Shown here: positions 1 through 9,352 of the stretch, piece after piece
How the letters are laid out: every line of letters starts with the position of its first letter
Numbering within the stretch: the stretch's first letter is position 1
Source: Ruminococcus flavefaciens FD-1
GTDB lineage: Bacteria; Bacillota; Clostridia; Oscillospirales; Ruminococcaceae
Direction of reading: 5' to 3'
Assembly: GCA_000174895.1 (NCBI GenBank)
Contig: ACOK01000086.1
Coordinates: 1-47,468, forward strand
Length of the DNA: 47,468 nt
Notes under the pieces: generated by a model
What the model was told of the DNA's origin: nothing
The model's input: the letters and a program-made list of their open reading frames with translations, nothing else
Database searches by the model: none
Position numbers and translations under genes: made by a program

Positions 1-77
1 GGGATATTCCGGGATTTTCAGAGTCGTACCTCCAAAAGCCGACAGAACTTCCGGTCGCTTTCAGAGGATCCGAATTG
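1..77 (-). pseudogene. possible 5' end of a further minus-strand gene, apparently broken at its start
   Basis: A GGAGG ribosome binding site lies just downstream of the DUF1349 gene on the minus strand and is followed by ATG TGA. The reading frame set by that ATG then stays open to the window edge and reads like ordinary coding sequence (about 24 codons). The alternative GTG start three bases further on gives only a 21-codon frame. I read this as the start of a gene lost to a stop in codon 2, but only about 75 bases are visible, so this is weakly supported. No function can be given. Confidence 0.2.
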
Positions 78-95
78 GTTCACATAATTCCTCCA

Positions 96-1306
96 TTACT
101 CTATGTCCGGCTGCTGACCGTCATGTTCCTTCCAGGCACATTCTGTGACCTTCATATCGGTAAATACCGCCTTAAAGCTCGATTCTTCCGGACTGCAAGC
201 GTATATTCCGAAGCGTATCCTGCCGTTGCCCTCCCACATATGACACACACGCATCTGCGAGAAGTTCTCACCATCATATGAGCATTCGATACAATAATCA
301 TCCTCACGACGGCTGAAACGATACCACATAGTCTTGACATTTGCAGGGATAGCCGTTGTTGCCCAATCGGAATAGCCGTGATTTGTGACCACCGAGCCTA
401 AGTGCTGAAACTCCTCATTCTCGTATTCCACTGATGCTTTCAGCCAGTTCTCCGAGTCAAGATACATCACGATACCGCACTGATCGAAGCGGTGGTGACT
501 GTCGGTGAAATCCGTTTTCACGATAAAGGAAAAGTATTTTTCATCAGTCTCCATTTGCAGAACGGGAGCATTGTCATTCCTGAAATGATAATACGTCCGC
601 TGCCAAAGGTCAGTATGCGGATCGGTAACTATTTCTATGCGCTCGTCGCTGATATAAGAGCTTTTAGGCACTCTGGTCCACTTCATATTCTCTGTCATAA
701 AAACACTCCATTTCAAATCCTCCCCCGTATAAGCATCATCAGCACTGTTTCTGAAATTCTGCTTTGCAAGCCATTCTTCCTCCTCAGCGGTTTCAGGTAT
801 ATCGATACGCTCTATTTTGAATATAACAGGTCTTGTGCCATCATTGCAGCAGGCGATCATCATACGGTCATCATTCGTCCAGTTTCGCATGATCGAACCG
901 CCCTGCAAAGCCGAGTATAGGCAACACCGCACAAAACTTGTGCTGAATATGCGCCGACAGATTTTTCGTCAGATTGTATAGAAATTTCGCAGGCATACTG
1001 ACGTATGTCAAGGGATTTCTGTGCAAGATGGCGGAAAATATGTAAGCAGATTCAGTGCAAAGCCGTCAGGCGGGCTTTGTGCGGTGTTGCCTATACATAT
1101 CTGCTGATAGCGTCCCAAGCTTCACCGCAGAACTTTCCGTTCATCAGGTGGTAGAAATCGTCCTGCTGTGCTGTGCGTTTCAGCACAAAGGTGTCGCCCA
1201 CATTGAAGAACGGGCATTTGCCGGACTTCGGGTCTGCGAGATTATTCTCCTGCAATTCCGGGAATACTTTGGTGTCTAATACTGTTATTCTACATTCGTA
1301 CTGTAT
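96..1306 (-). pseudogene. TIGR04076-like/DUF1349 fusion gene split by a MITE
   Basis: Two reading frames on the minus strand join into one protein when the 172-bp element at 920-1091 and one TATA duplicate are removed. The 5' piece (1092-1306) encodes about 70 residues resembling the start of TIGR04076 small proteins, including a conserved Cys-Pro-Phe and a Phe-Cys-Gly-Glu-Ala-Trp stretch. The 3' piece (96-919) carries the rest of that domain (Ala-Leu-Gln-Gly-Gly, then Pro-Val-Ile-Phe-Lys), followed by a DUF1349 (concanavalin-like) domain of about 190 residues. DUF1349 features visible are Thr-Asp-Leu-Trp, Ser-Val-Val-Thr, Ser-Asp-Trp and a late Ala-Cys-Ser-Pro. The 5' piece ends at a TAG formed at the element's edge. 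Its start codon is ATA rather than ATG, 7 nt after an AGGAG at 1314-1318, so the start also looks mutated. The 3' piece could begin at GTG 932 inside the element or ATG 890. Function of the intact protein is unknown. Confidence 0.8.
920..1091. mobile_element. 172-bp MITE, copy 1
   Basis: The element begins GGCAACACCGCACAAA and ends with its inverted complement, giving terminal inverted repeats of about 16 bp. TATA flanks it on both sides (916-919 and 1092-1095), and removing the element plus one TATA restores the interrupted reading frame, so the 4-bp duplication is real. It encodes no transposase. Copy 2 (2121-2293) is about 90 percent identical over its length. The transposase that moved it is not in this window. 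Confidence 0.88.
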
Positions 1307-1396
1307 AACGATTCTCCTTTAACGTCAAAATTACAATTCTGCTCACATCAGATAGCGACATCAAAGCACAGATCAGCAGCAAAGCCTTTTTGTCAT

Positions 1397-2083
1397 TTAT
1401 ATAACAAAAAGGCTTGTATAATCTAAGAATCCATGTACCAGTACAGGAATCCATATTGTTCTTGTTTTTTCCTTCATAAACTGATAAATGCAACCACTAA
1501 CAACCAATCCAAGCAACTGAGATGTCATAAAATATGTTAAGTAATCAACAGTGATCTTTTCCCACCCCGAATAGCTGAATACATGGCTGAGTCCGAACAA
1601 CAGATTCGGAACGCAATATCTGATAATCGCTTTTTCGTTTTTTAAGAGATAAGTTAATACATCTCTGCACAAAAACTCTTCCGGAAAGGCGATAAATACA
1701 AGATAATACAGCAGGCATAAAGCTACCCTTATTTTGTTCTCCTGCCTGAACAAACAATAAATGGTAAAGGTAAGCAGCACCAAAGACAATATAAAAACCA
1801 CTGTTTTCTGATATTTTCCGTTTACTTTCAAATACATTTCATCAGCAAAATGCCCTTTTAATAAATAAAGGGAAATGAGAAACAGCACGATGAACGGAAG
1901 CGATATTACGATATTCTGAAGCAGGAAACGCACGATATTATTATTGCAATTGCTCGGTGACACCAGATTCCCATTACTTTTCCATGTATAAACGCAGTAT
2001 ACTGTAACAAGCAGATTTGATAACGTAATTACAACAATTATAATCGTTCTGAATAATAATGATTTCTTTTGTATTTGTAGCAT
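1397..2083 (-). CDS. CPBP family intramembrane metalloprotease (Abi/CAAX type)
   Basis: A 228-residue membrane protein with about six to eight hydrophobic helices. It shows the CPBP (PF02517) signature in order: Glu-Glu-x3-Arg (Pro-Glu-Glu-Phe-Leu-Cys-Arg), then Phe-Gly-Leu-Ser-His, then a His-x3-Asp near the C-terminus (His-Gly-Phe-Leu-Asp). In the family these residues form a metal-dependent active site inside the membrane. Substrates are unknown here; relatives process prenylated proteins or act in bacteriocin self-immunity. The start at 2083 follows AAGGAG with suitable spacing. The gene stands alone on the minus strand between two copies of the same MITE, with copy 2 only about 40 bp upstream of the start. 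That element may therefore have displaced or altered its original promoter. Confidence 0.88.
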   Translation of the reverse strand: MLQIQKKSLLFRTIIIVVITLSNLLVTVYCVYTWKSNGNLVSPSNCNNNIVRFLLQNIVISLPFIVLFLISLYLLKGHFADEMYLKVNGKYQKTVVFILSLVLLTFTIYCLFRQENKIRVALCLLYYLVFIAFPEEFLCRDVLTYLLKNEKAIIRYCVPNLLFGLSHVFSYSGWEKITVDYLTYFMTSQLLGLVVSGCIYQFMKEKTRTIWIPVLVHGFLDYTSLFVI

Positions 2084-2120
2084 TTTTCTTATCTCCTTAA
2101 AGACATCATGATCAAATTAA

Positions 2121-2293
2121 GGCAACACCGCACAAAGCTTGTGCTGAAGATGCGCCGACAGATTTTTTCGTCAGATTGTATAGAAATTCCGCAGGCATAC
2201 TATCGTATGCCAAGGGATTTCTGTGCAAGATGACGAAAAATATGTCCGCAGATTCAGTGCAAAGCCGTCAGGCGGGCTTTGTGCGGCGTTGCC
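2121..2293. mobile_element. 173-bp MITE, copy 2
   Basis: Same family as the element at 920-1091, with the same GGCAACACCGCACAAA end and its inverted complement at the other end (one mismatch). It is flanked by TTAA at 2117-2120 and 2294-2297, again a 4-bp palindromic A/T duplication. An imperfect GCATAC/GTATGC palindrome lies near the middle. It sits between the CPBP gene and the end of the ATC hydrolase family gene, interrupting no visible frame. Confidence 0.88.
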
Positions 2294-2355
2294 TTAACAA
2301 AAGCAGACAGTATCAGGGCAAAAGCAGCCAGACAGCAGCAAATTTGCCTTTTCTT

Positions 2356-3000
2356 TTATCTTGGGGAATTATTTTTATCGCCCACATACCAGTAATCGCA
2401 TATCTTTCCGCCGCCTGCAAGCGTATTCTCACGATGCAGTTTTGCATGCATCAGACCGGCGGTCAGAAAATCCATATCGCACATCACAGGCAGCACTTCA
2501 AGAAGTCCCTCACGCCTTGCAAAATTGTTAAGCGGACATTGTGTAAAATGATAGTAGTAGCCGTCACGGTGCTTGCTTTCGTCAAAATTGAAGTCCCATG
2601 ACACCTTCTTATACTTCGGGTGCTTTTCAAGCCATTCTGCATTTTTCAGCATCATTTTTCTTATCGCATTTATACCGCCCGGCTTATTGGCATTTATGAA
2701 CAGGCCCATATACTGAAGAGGCTTCCATTCTATCGCTTCATGTGCTATCTTTCTCAGGATATCAACTGTAATCTTTCCGTTTGCTGCTCTGTATACAGCA
2801 AAGAATACAAAACTCATATAGATATTAGAAGCCATCGGATTATCAGCACCTATGTCATCAACTCTGTTAAGCATTGCCCTGTATTCCATCTTTGCTTTCT
2901 TCATTGTACCTGCTGCAAACGACTTGCCCAAATGCTTCTTCAGCGACTTTTTAACAAGTGGGGCAAGTATCATCCAGTATTTGCCGGTATATTTCTGCAT
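2356..3000 (-). CDS. L-2-amino-thiazoline-4-carboxylic acid hydrolase family protein
   Basis: A 214-residue cytoplasmic protein matching the ATC hydrolase family (PF14196). The C-terminal third carries the family's pattern: Phe-Thr-Gln-Cys, then Cys-Asp-Met-Asp, then Thr-Leu-Ala-x-Gly-Gly followed by Cys-Asp-Tyr. The founding member hydrolyses a thiazoline ring on the route to L-cysteine, but most genomic members have no tested substrate, so the name is family level only. I chose ATG 3000 because TCAGGTGG lies 8 nt upstream; the in-frame GTGs at 3012 and 3009 overlap that site. A good promoter (3100-3128) precedes it and a 12-bp palindrome at 3065-3076 lies in the leader. Transcription ends before MITE copy 2. 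Confidence 0.8.
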   Translation of the reverse strand: MQKYTGKYWMILAPLVKKSLKKHLGKSFAAGTMKKAKMEYRAMLNRVDDIGADNPMASNIYMSFVFFAVYRAANGKITVDILRKIAHEAIEWKPLQYMGLFINANKPGGINAIRKMMLKNAEWLEKHPKYKKVSWDFNFDESKHRDGYYYHFTQCPLNNFARREGLLEVLPVMCDMDFLTAGLMHAKLHRENTLAGGGKICDYWYVGDKNNSPR

Positions 3001-3064
3001 ATTAATCACCACCTGAATTATATTTTTATCCTAACGATTATCACATGAAAGGATTTCAATATTA

Positions 3065-3128
3065 AACATTAATGTTAGTGTTAACAAACATATATTCATA
3101 TTATAGCATATAGTGCTGATTTAGTCAA
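3065..3128 (-). promoter_or_regulatory. sigma-A promoter and candidate operator for the ATC hydrolase family gene
   Basis: On the minus strand TTGACT (3123-3128) and TATAAT (3100-3105) are separated by 17 bp. About 25 bp past the -10 element is a perfect 12-bp palindrome AACATTAATGTT (3065-3076), next to a partly matching GTTAGTGTTAAC. This is where a repressor such as a TetR-type protein would act; no such regulator is adjacent. Confidence 0.65.
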
Positions 3129-3795
3129 GGAGATTATATGAACAAATCCACATTTTCTTCCGTCAAACAGCGTATTGACGGGATTTGTCAGCTGCCGTGG
3201 TAGATGAATACAATGGTGAAACTCACTTTTTTTCTACCAACTTTTCTACCAAAATCGCTCTTTTTCGGTCTCTTTTTCCAGATATTCATTTTTCGATATT
3301 ATATTTTATAATGTTGACACTTGTGATTCACCCATAACTTTCCGGAATAAATTTTTACATTATCACTGCATACTTAAATCCTGTACAGCTTCCGTCAGTT
3401 TTTCATATTTCATGTTAATATAATCATCTTCTATATTTTCCATGAATCCCTACCATTAAGGAAATCAGCGAATGAATGGAAAAGGAAATGGCAGCTTATA
3501 ATGCTGAATAAATATGTTTTGAAATAAAAAACACCATCGAAAAAATTTTTAAAAAATATGCCCGAAAGTATTTTGTCGCTGCGTAAGTGTAGGTGAAAGG
3601 TTCAATAAGGCAGTGAAAACTGCAACGCCACAAGCTGCTCGGATACAAACATGATACATAGTCATTTTTTGCGCAAAGTTTGTCCTTGTCAAGATCCTTT
3701 TTCTCGTCAATGACAGTTTTCTCACGCTTGGCGATCTTCTTTTTGAGCTTTGCCAGATAACGGTTGACTATCAAATAAACTTTTCTTTATTAAGG
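3129..3795. other. intergenic stretch with coding debris
   Basis: No convincing gene is present. A 21-codon plus-strand frame (3138-3203) has an AAGGAG site before its ATG but stops at once, so it may be a truncated gene start. A 92-codon minus-strand frame (3496-3774) has a Lys/Glu-rich first third and then an atypical Cys/aromatic-rich sequence that matches nothing I know. I treat both as remnants or chance frames. Confidence 0.4.
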
Positions 3796-3829
3796 AAAAC
3801 AAAAAGGAGCAGGCTGCTAAACCTGCTCC
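3796..3829 (-). terminator. rho-independent terminator, minus strand
   Basis: On the minus strand GGAGCAGG pairs with CCTGCTCC across an 8-nt loop and is followed by TTTTTGTTTT. Just upstream on that strand (about 3850-3885) is a short frame ending in repeated Asp/Leu-Pro codons (GGGGTCAAATTGGGGTCAAA on the plus strand) that could be the tail of a lost gene. The rest of 3830-4083 shows nothing recognisable. Confidence 0.7.
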
Positions 3830-4083
3830 CGACATCTCATTATTTAGTTAAGGGGTCAAATTGGGGTCAAAATCCATATGCTTTTTCTGCTGTTATTGAT
3901 CAATTCAATAAAGCAGATTCCAAAATAATTTCAAGTTACTACATATATATTATACTCACATCAATCAGCTTTGCCAAGATATTATATATTTTTTATTTTA
4001 ATTATTGCGGAGGTGTTTTCTTTCGCTTATTTAATGTTAAATGTTATAGCTAAGAGATGACTATTATAGAATTCCTACCGACA

Positions 4084-4878
4084 TCACCTTTCAATCAGTT
4101 TGTGGTTATAATCAGCAATATAGTAAGCACAGGTACATAATACCCATACCTTTTGCTCGGTATTAAGACTATCTACTTGCTTTAGGAGAATCTTATTCAA
4201 ATCAGGTAACTGCATCGTTCTATCCTCTTTTGTAAGCCAAAAGCCTTTATCTATATTTTGCTTGATAACGGTATTACACTCTTCACGGTCAACAGCAAAC
4301 TTGTTATAGTCATGATTTCTGTTTTCTCTATTGACTCTTGTCTTATACTCCCCTTTTTTCAGTTCTTCAAGAGTTGCAGTTCTATCAGGATAATTACTGT
4401 CAGGTATTTCTTCCATATGATAAAAAGCTTCTACCATAGGATAATTAAGATACAGTTTTCCCATATCAGATGATTCGGTAAAGTATTGCTGCATCTCATT
4501 TATTTTTTCTGCTGAATAATCCGGAGCCTGTGGATCAAGATCAAATATAAGAAGAATATCCGAGTAAACTTCATCGAAAATCTTCTTTTTATCCCGATCA
4601 CTTTCTCTGGATTTCAATATTTGCAGGATATCCATACTGTCAGGATCGCCGTCTGCAAACATTTCACGATAAAGAGTATAGATATTGGTATTATAGGACA
4701 CTATCTCGTGATTCCTACTAATACCGTACATATCAAGTAAATGCGTCATGCGTTTGACATAGGCACTTTCTCACTCATCGAACTCACCACTCATGTACAG
4801 TTTTTCAAGATTATGCCCCTCTCTCAGTTCACGATCGGTCGCATTGACAAGAGATGTCAGGTTATCCTTATTAACTCA
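4084..4878 (-). pseudogene. 5'-truncated gene of unknown function with an in-frame TGA
   Basis: The open part from ATG 4749 gives 221 residues, but the same frame extends upstream through a TGA at 4771-4773 into about 35 more codons that read as normal protein (including Arg-Glu-Gly-His-Asn-Leu-Glu-Lys-Leu). The stop could be a mutated CGA. Further upstream the frame runs into a repeated hairpin sequence (4872-4901), so the original start seems lost. The central region has a hydrophobic strand ending Phe-Asp-Leu-Asp (roughly residues 87-91 of the open part). This is reminiscent of TOPRIM/RloB-like nucleases, but the similarity is only a pattern impression. The C-terminus holds a Cys-rich Leu-Cys-Thr-Cys segment. 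I do not recognise the family with confidence. Confidence 0.5.
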
Positions 4879-4901
4879 AACTTCGCAGTTAAATACTGCG
4901 A
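4872..4901. repeat. partial copy of a 41-bp hairpin repeat
   Basis: These 30 bases are identical to the reverse complement of part of the hairpin at 12697-12737 downstream of the pectate lyase gene. Here only one full arm (TAACTCAAACTTCGCAGT), the loop and 7 bases of the other arm remain. It lies at the point where the gene at 4084-4878 loses its 5' part. Confidence 0.75.
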
Positions 4902-5000
4902 GTGCATCTTGAAAAATCAATAAATAGAGACAAAAAAACATAGTATGCAGTCTCCTAAATAACCAATAATTATACTACATTGTTTTGTAGGAGAGAAATA

Positions 5001-6921
5001 TCATCCATTAATCAGCTTCCGTCGCATTAAAACCAAATCAAATACATCGAGCCTGTCATCTTCTCACAAATCTCCTGCTTTCCAGTCAGCAAGTTCAGCG
5101 TCAGGTCTTACAAGAAGCCAGTTCTGCAATACGACTAAATCAGCAACATTGAATTCACCGTCTGCATTGACATCGCCGATAACAGTCTTATCAGCAGCCT
5201 TTTCTGATACCGCTGCAATATAATTCATGCAGCTTGTGGACTGTCCGTTTGCACCGAGTATAAGCTTTTCATCAGCACTGACAGACTTCGTGTACAACAC
5301 AAATGTTACGCCGTTGGATGTATTGACAGTATCATCTATCTTTGCGAAGCCCGAAAGCCATGAGGGGACTTTTTCCACACGGCTGTCCAGTCCTACATAG
5401 AGCGTACAGTCCTTTGCAAAAGTAAGCTCTGCCTGCTCTTTATCAGAATTCTTCGCATCGCAGGGAGTAAGTATCAGCTCTGCTCCTTCCAGATAAGACG
5501 GCAGTTCAAAAAACGCACATCGTTCAGCCTCTCTGTCTCCGAAAACTGTATCACCAACTGCAAGGGAGCTGTCAATGCCCCAGCTTTTGTAATATGTTGT
5601 ATCCTTGATATTGAGTTCACTGACGAGAGCACCTTTTATCGGCTCTACCTCGATAATATCGTCAGGACGGCTTCCACCGCCGAGTACTGTGCAGGCAGGA
5701 CGAGCAGGCATATCGTAGCCCGTACCGAGGAAGAAGCTGGTATGCGGCGGCTGGTTGTAGGCAGTGTTCTGCGAGGAGACCTGTACACGGTACTGCGGGT
5801 CGTGCATCAGGCACTGTACACGGTAGTCCGTGTCGTAGGTAGTCGTATAGATGCGGATGCCGCTGCCGTCAGCCTTGCGGACAATGAGTTCCTCGCGCCA
5901 GTCGCCGAAAATATCAGCGCTCAGACAAGGAGTGCCCTTTGTCGTGTTGCAGGTGTAACAGCCGTCTGTAGAAAGCAGATTTGTTATAGTGGTCTTGCCT
6001 GCATCGCCGGTCAGCTTGGATATGGTAGCCGGAGAATCAGTGTAGCCGTCAAGTATCTCGCGCTCAAAGTCACCGTCCCAGTAGCTCAGAAAGTTTATAG
6101 CCGGGCGACGGCAGTTGAGTGTTGATCCGTTCACATCTTTGACTTCGTTGCCGTTGCCCCAAAGCTCGGCACCTGGATTGCCTGCCCAGACATTATCCGC
6201 ACAGCAGCGTCACGTATCACCGGAGCCGTTGTTCCTGAAAATCGTCTTTCCGGTGTCCGCATCAATGAGAGACACACCATAGGGCTTGTCCTCATGGCAA
6301 GTCCAGACTTCAATCACCGGATTGGTCGGATCAAGATCGCCCACATGAAGTGCGTCGCCGTGACCGGTATTTGTATTCCATTTGAGTGTGCCGTCATGGT
6401 CGATACACGTCGATCCGGTAATAATTTCGTGCTTTCCGTCGTTGTCCACATCTGCCACCATAGAATTGTGATTACCGTCGCCGTATCCTGCGGTGGAGGA
6501 GCTTGATGTCAAAATAGGCGTTAGATGATTTAATTGTGCAATTATCACTTGCTATGAGCTGTGTTCCGTTGTATGTCTCAACTTTGTAAGCAGAGTTTGC
6601 ATTGCCGGACTTGTCGAGGAAACAAGTTGCACCATTCGCCTTTTCTGTCGAGGTGTAGATGAGCGTATTGTCCCGATACAGCTTGAATATGGCATTGTCA
6701 GGGTCAGTCGCAAGGAAACGCCAATTAACAAGCATTCCGCTGCCGGTGTTGACTGCACAGATACCACGGTCAAGGTACTCCACGGTCATACCAGCCGTAT
6801 TGTTGAAGGCAGTGTTGTTTGCGGTTGCGGCATTGACGGACAAACAGGCTGTCGGCACATTCAAGGCAGATACGCCAATGCAGACAGCACAAAATGCAGA
6901 AAGTAATCTTTTTTTCTTCAT
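5001..6921 (-). pseudogene. rhamnogalacturonan lyase (PL11 type) with dockerin, decayed
   Basis: The start (Met-Lys-Lys-Lys-Arg, signal peptide of about 32 residues) leads into the PL11 N-terminal strand region (Tyr-Leu-Asp-Arg-Gly, Asn-Thr-Gly-Ser-Gly-Met-Leu-Val). After Phe-Asp-Ile-Lys, near 6500, the frame shifts and jumps to the late PL11 repeat region (Gly-Asn-His-Asn, Asp-Val-Asp-Asn-Asp-Gly, Gly-His-Gly-Asp-Ala-Leu-His). The central catalytic propeller segment of roughly 200 residues is therefore missing. A TGA at 6210-6212 sits where the family has Gly. The frame then continues through the PL11 end, a beta-sandwich accessory module that is also found in the pectate lyase at 9712, and a dockerin. 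A further TGA (5064-5066) stands at a dockerin Cys, and the second dockerin repeat remains readable to a final TGA at 5001-5003. The intact enzyme would cleave the rhamnogalacturonan I backbone outside the cell; this copy cannot. Confidence 0.85.
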
Positions 6922-7099
6922 GACAAGTGATCCTCCTTATTTTGATAAAGGCTGGCTAACAAGCCAGCCTTACCCGAATTGTCCCCCTTACAGAACAATT
7001 TATATAATGATCTCCGTTCAGCGGAGCATTATCCATAGGCACCAATTTACTTGCGAATTTTAAAATATGTTTCGTTATTCACGGCTAAATCATATTTTC

Positions 7100-7164
7100 A
7101 TTATAAAGCGGTGCCGGATACTTGTCAATCCACAAATCAGATAGAAAATTACACTTTTTGGATA
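7100..7164 (-). promoter_or_regulatory. PL11 promoter and 42-bp shared operator, copy 1
   Basis: On the minus strand TTGACA (7123-7128) and TATAAT (7100-7105) are 17 bp apart. The 42 bp ending in that -35 box (7123-7164) match 38 of 42 bases at 9581-9622, upstream of the pectate lyase. Inside the site two half-sites of the form TATCy-n-A-nnn-GTG start 21 bp apart. That is the two-turn tandem layout used by AraC-type activators, with the downstream half overlapping the -35 box. Confidence 0.75.
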
Positions 7165-7175
7165 ATATACAACAT

Positions 7176-9329
7176 TCAGTCAGTGTTCTCAGAGCGTTTA
7201 TGCTTTCTGAAATGATTCGGCGTGTCACCAGTCTCATGACTGAACTGACGGATAAAGTAGGGGAGATTCTTGTAGCCGCACGCCTCAGCCACCTCAGCGA
7301 CCGGAAGATTGGTCTCGGAAAGCAGTTCCTTTGCCATAGCGATACGCGCTTCTATCAGATCACGGGTAAATGGAATGCCGAACATCTGCTTATACAGCTT
7401 CTGGAAATACATTGTGCTGACATACATGGATTCGGCAAAGCTCTCCTTGCTGTATTCAGCCTGCGGGTGCTCATATATCTCCTTGCGTATAAATTTGAGC
7501 ATTTTGACATAGCGGCTGTGAACGGGAGCAAGCTCTTCATTGGTCGTCTTTGGTTCAAACATCTGCCTCAGGCGGTTCATATTGCTGAGGAACTCCTCGC
7601 GGCTGATGCCGCTTTTGAAGTATTCGTGATAGAAGCCGAGCGAACAGTTTTCATTTTGCTGCTCCTGAGAAATGCTGTCCTCGATCATGGTCAGTATCTT
7701 ATCATTTTCGGTCATACCGAAGATACAGTATGTGGAATCATTTATCCGGATATAGCTAAGTTCCTTGGAGATTGAATTCTGTATGCTCTTTTTGACTTTT
7801 AGCTGGATATTGCTATTGCTGTCTCGGGATTTGACAAATACAAGCATAATTGCAAAGCGCTCTGTACTGAGCTGTGAGTTCTCGGATAGCCACATCATGA
7901 AGTTCAGCAGAGCTCCCCAGTCGATAGAACCGGAAAGCGGATCACGTATCGAAGCAAGGTGCATTTTATACACAGATGTTTTCAGTCGATTACGCATTCG
8001 TATTTCTTCAAGAGCCACATTGACCTCATGGCAGAATCTTCGATATACCGATTCAAACGTGATCTTTCCCTCACCGCTCTGAGCCACGGAATAACCATAG
8101 AAATCCATACCGAAATGAAGCGAGGTGAAGAATATCAGGCGGTTCTCGTTAAGTATCGGATAATCCGGCGGCAGCAGCGATGAAGCAGGGAATTCTATGT
8201 ACGAGCCGTCGGGCTGCATTTCCATAAGTATCTCATTATCTTGAAGCGGTAAGGATATGGTTTCATTCAGCCAGTTCTTCCGCAGGCAGAGTTTATGTAT
8301 CATTACAGACGGTATCATATTCTGATACAGCTTTCGCATGAATTCGCTCAGAGACTGCGCCGTTGCAACACGCATGAGCAAATTACGGTTATCATAGAAC
8401 TCATCAAATAGCGAATCATAATAAAGTTCATGATTCCGCTCTGCATTTTCTCCTGAGTTACAGTGCAGACAGCCGCAGCTTTCGCCAATAATGAGCTTTC
8501 CGGCATTTATTCTTTTGGGTTCGGTTTTGATACCGTTGATCTTGGCTATCAGCGTTTGGACTGCTTCATGTCCGGCTTCTGCATAGGCTGGCAGACAGCT
8601 TGTGATACGGGGGTGACTGTTGAAGGCATAGTCAGTTCCGTCATAGCCTGCGATTGCCAGGTCTTGTGGTACTTCCCAGCTTTTTTCGGCTAACGCCCTT
8701 GCGAGCGTTATCGCCATAATGTCATTGGCACAGAGAACTGCCTGTGGCTTACGAATCTCACCTGAAACCAGCTTTTCAGCATACGAAGTGGGCGCATTAA
8801 GCCAGTAATCACCATAGATGACAGTATCCTCTGCACAGCTCAGACCGTGTTCTGCAAGACTGTTCCTGAAACCGGAAATGCGCTGCTCCGAGAGGACTTC
8901 ACCCTCCGGACCTGCAATGAGTACAATGTCAGTGCAGTTGTGTGCTTCAATCATATGAGATGTCAAAGCAGCAAACGCCTTCTCATGATCGGCGATAACA
9001 TCAGGCTGATAGGTAAGCACGTCGTCCATAATGACTATGGGAGCTGTACAGAGTTTCTGCAAGATTTCATACACCTTGTCGCCGAATGAACGAAGCGTAA
9101 AGCTGTTTGGAATAAAGATAATACCGTCTAATACACCGTAGTTTACACTTTCCAGGAGAGCGAGTTCGCCTTTTTCATAATCCTCCTCTATCTCAAAGGA
9201 TTCAAGCGATGCAAAGACTAAGACTTTCAGATTTTTCTCCTTTGCAGCCTGAGAAATGCCGCGCAGATATTCCTTAGCCATTGTGCCGAAAATGCTTCCT
9301 GCCACGACACCGATCGTTCCAAACTTCAT
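7176..9329 (-). CDS. LacI-type sensor / AraC-type HTH hybrid transcription regulator
   Basis: A 717-residue protein. Residues 1-285 are a LacI/PurR-type periplasmic-binding-fold sensor lacking the usual N-terminal HTH; a Cys-Gly-Cys follows it. Residues about 300-610 form a less conserved middle part. Residues about 615-712 are an AraC/XylS double helix-turn-helix, ending with the typical Val-Ala-x-x-Cys-Gly-Tyr and Phe-x-Arg-x-Phe pattern. Such hybrids bind a sugar through the first domain and activate carbohydrate genes. Start ATG 9329 follows GGAG. The gene sits between two pectin-lyase genes whose promoters share a 42-bp site, so it is the obvious candidate regulator of both, sensing a pectin breakdown product. 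The ligand is not deducible. A MITE-like element occupies its upstream region (9353-9504). Confidence 0.85.
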   Translation of the reverse strand: MKFGTIGVVAGSIFGTMAKEYLRGISQAAKEKNLKVLVFASLESFEIEEDYEKGELALLESVNYGVLDGIIFIPNSFTLRSFGDKVYEILQKLCTAPIVIMDDVLTYQPDVIADHEKAFAALTSHMIEAHNCTDIVLIAGPEGEVLSEQRISGFRNSLAEHGLSCAEDTVIYGDYWLNAPTSYAEKLVSGEIRKPQAVLCANDIMAITLARALAEKSWEVPQDLAIAGYDGTDYAFNSHPRITSCLPAYAEAGHEAVQTLIAKINGIKTEPKRINAGKLIIGESCGCLHCNSGENAERNHELYYDSLFDEFYDNRNLLMRVATAQSLSEFMRKLYQNMIPSVMIHKLCLRKNWLNETISLPLQDNEILMEMQPDGSYIEFPASSLLPPDYPILNENRLIFFTSLHFGMDFYGYSVAQSGEGKITFESVYRRFCHEVNVALEEIRMRNRLKTSVYKMHLASIRDPLSGSIDWGALLNFMMWLSENSQLSTERFAIMLVFVKSRDSNSNIQLKVKKSIQNSISKELSYIRINDSTYCIFGMTENDKILTMIEDSISQEQQNENCSLGFYHEYFKSGISREEFLSNMNRLRQMFEPKTTNEELAPVHSRYVKMLKFIRKEIYEHPQAEYSKESFAESMYVSTMYFQKLYKQMFGIPFTRDLIEARIAMAKELLSETNLPVAEVAEACGYKNLPYFIRQFSHETGDTPNHFRKHKRSENTD

Positions 9330-9352
9330 CTTGATACGCTCCTTTTAGGGTG

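Noticed and set aside
3830..3900. Tail of a tyrosine integrase or an attachment site (repeated GGGGTCAAA motif before a terminator)
   Set aside because: The upstream frame is closed after about 16 codons, no matching second site is visible, and the impression rests on a few codons only.
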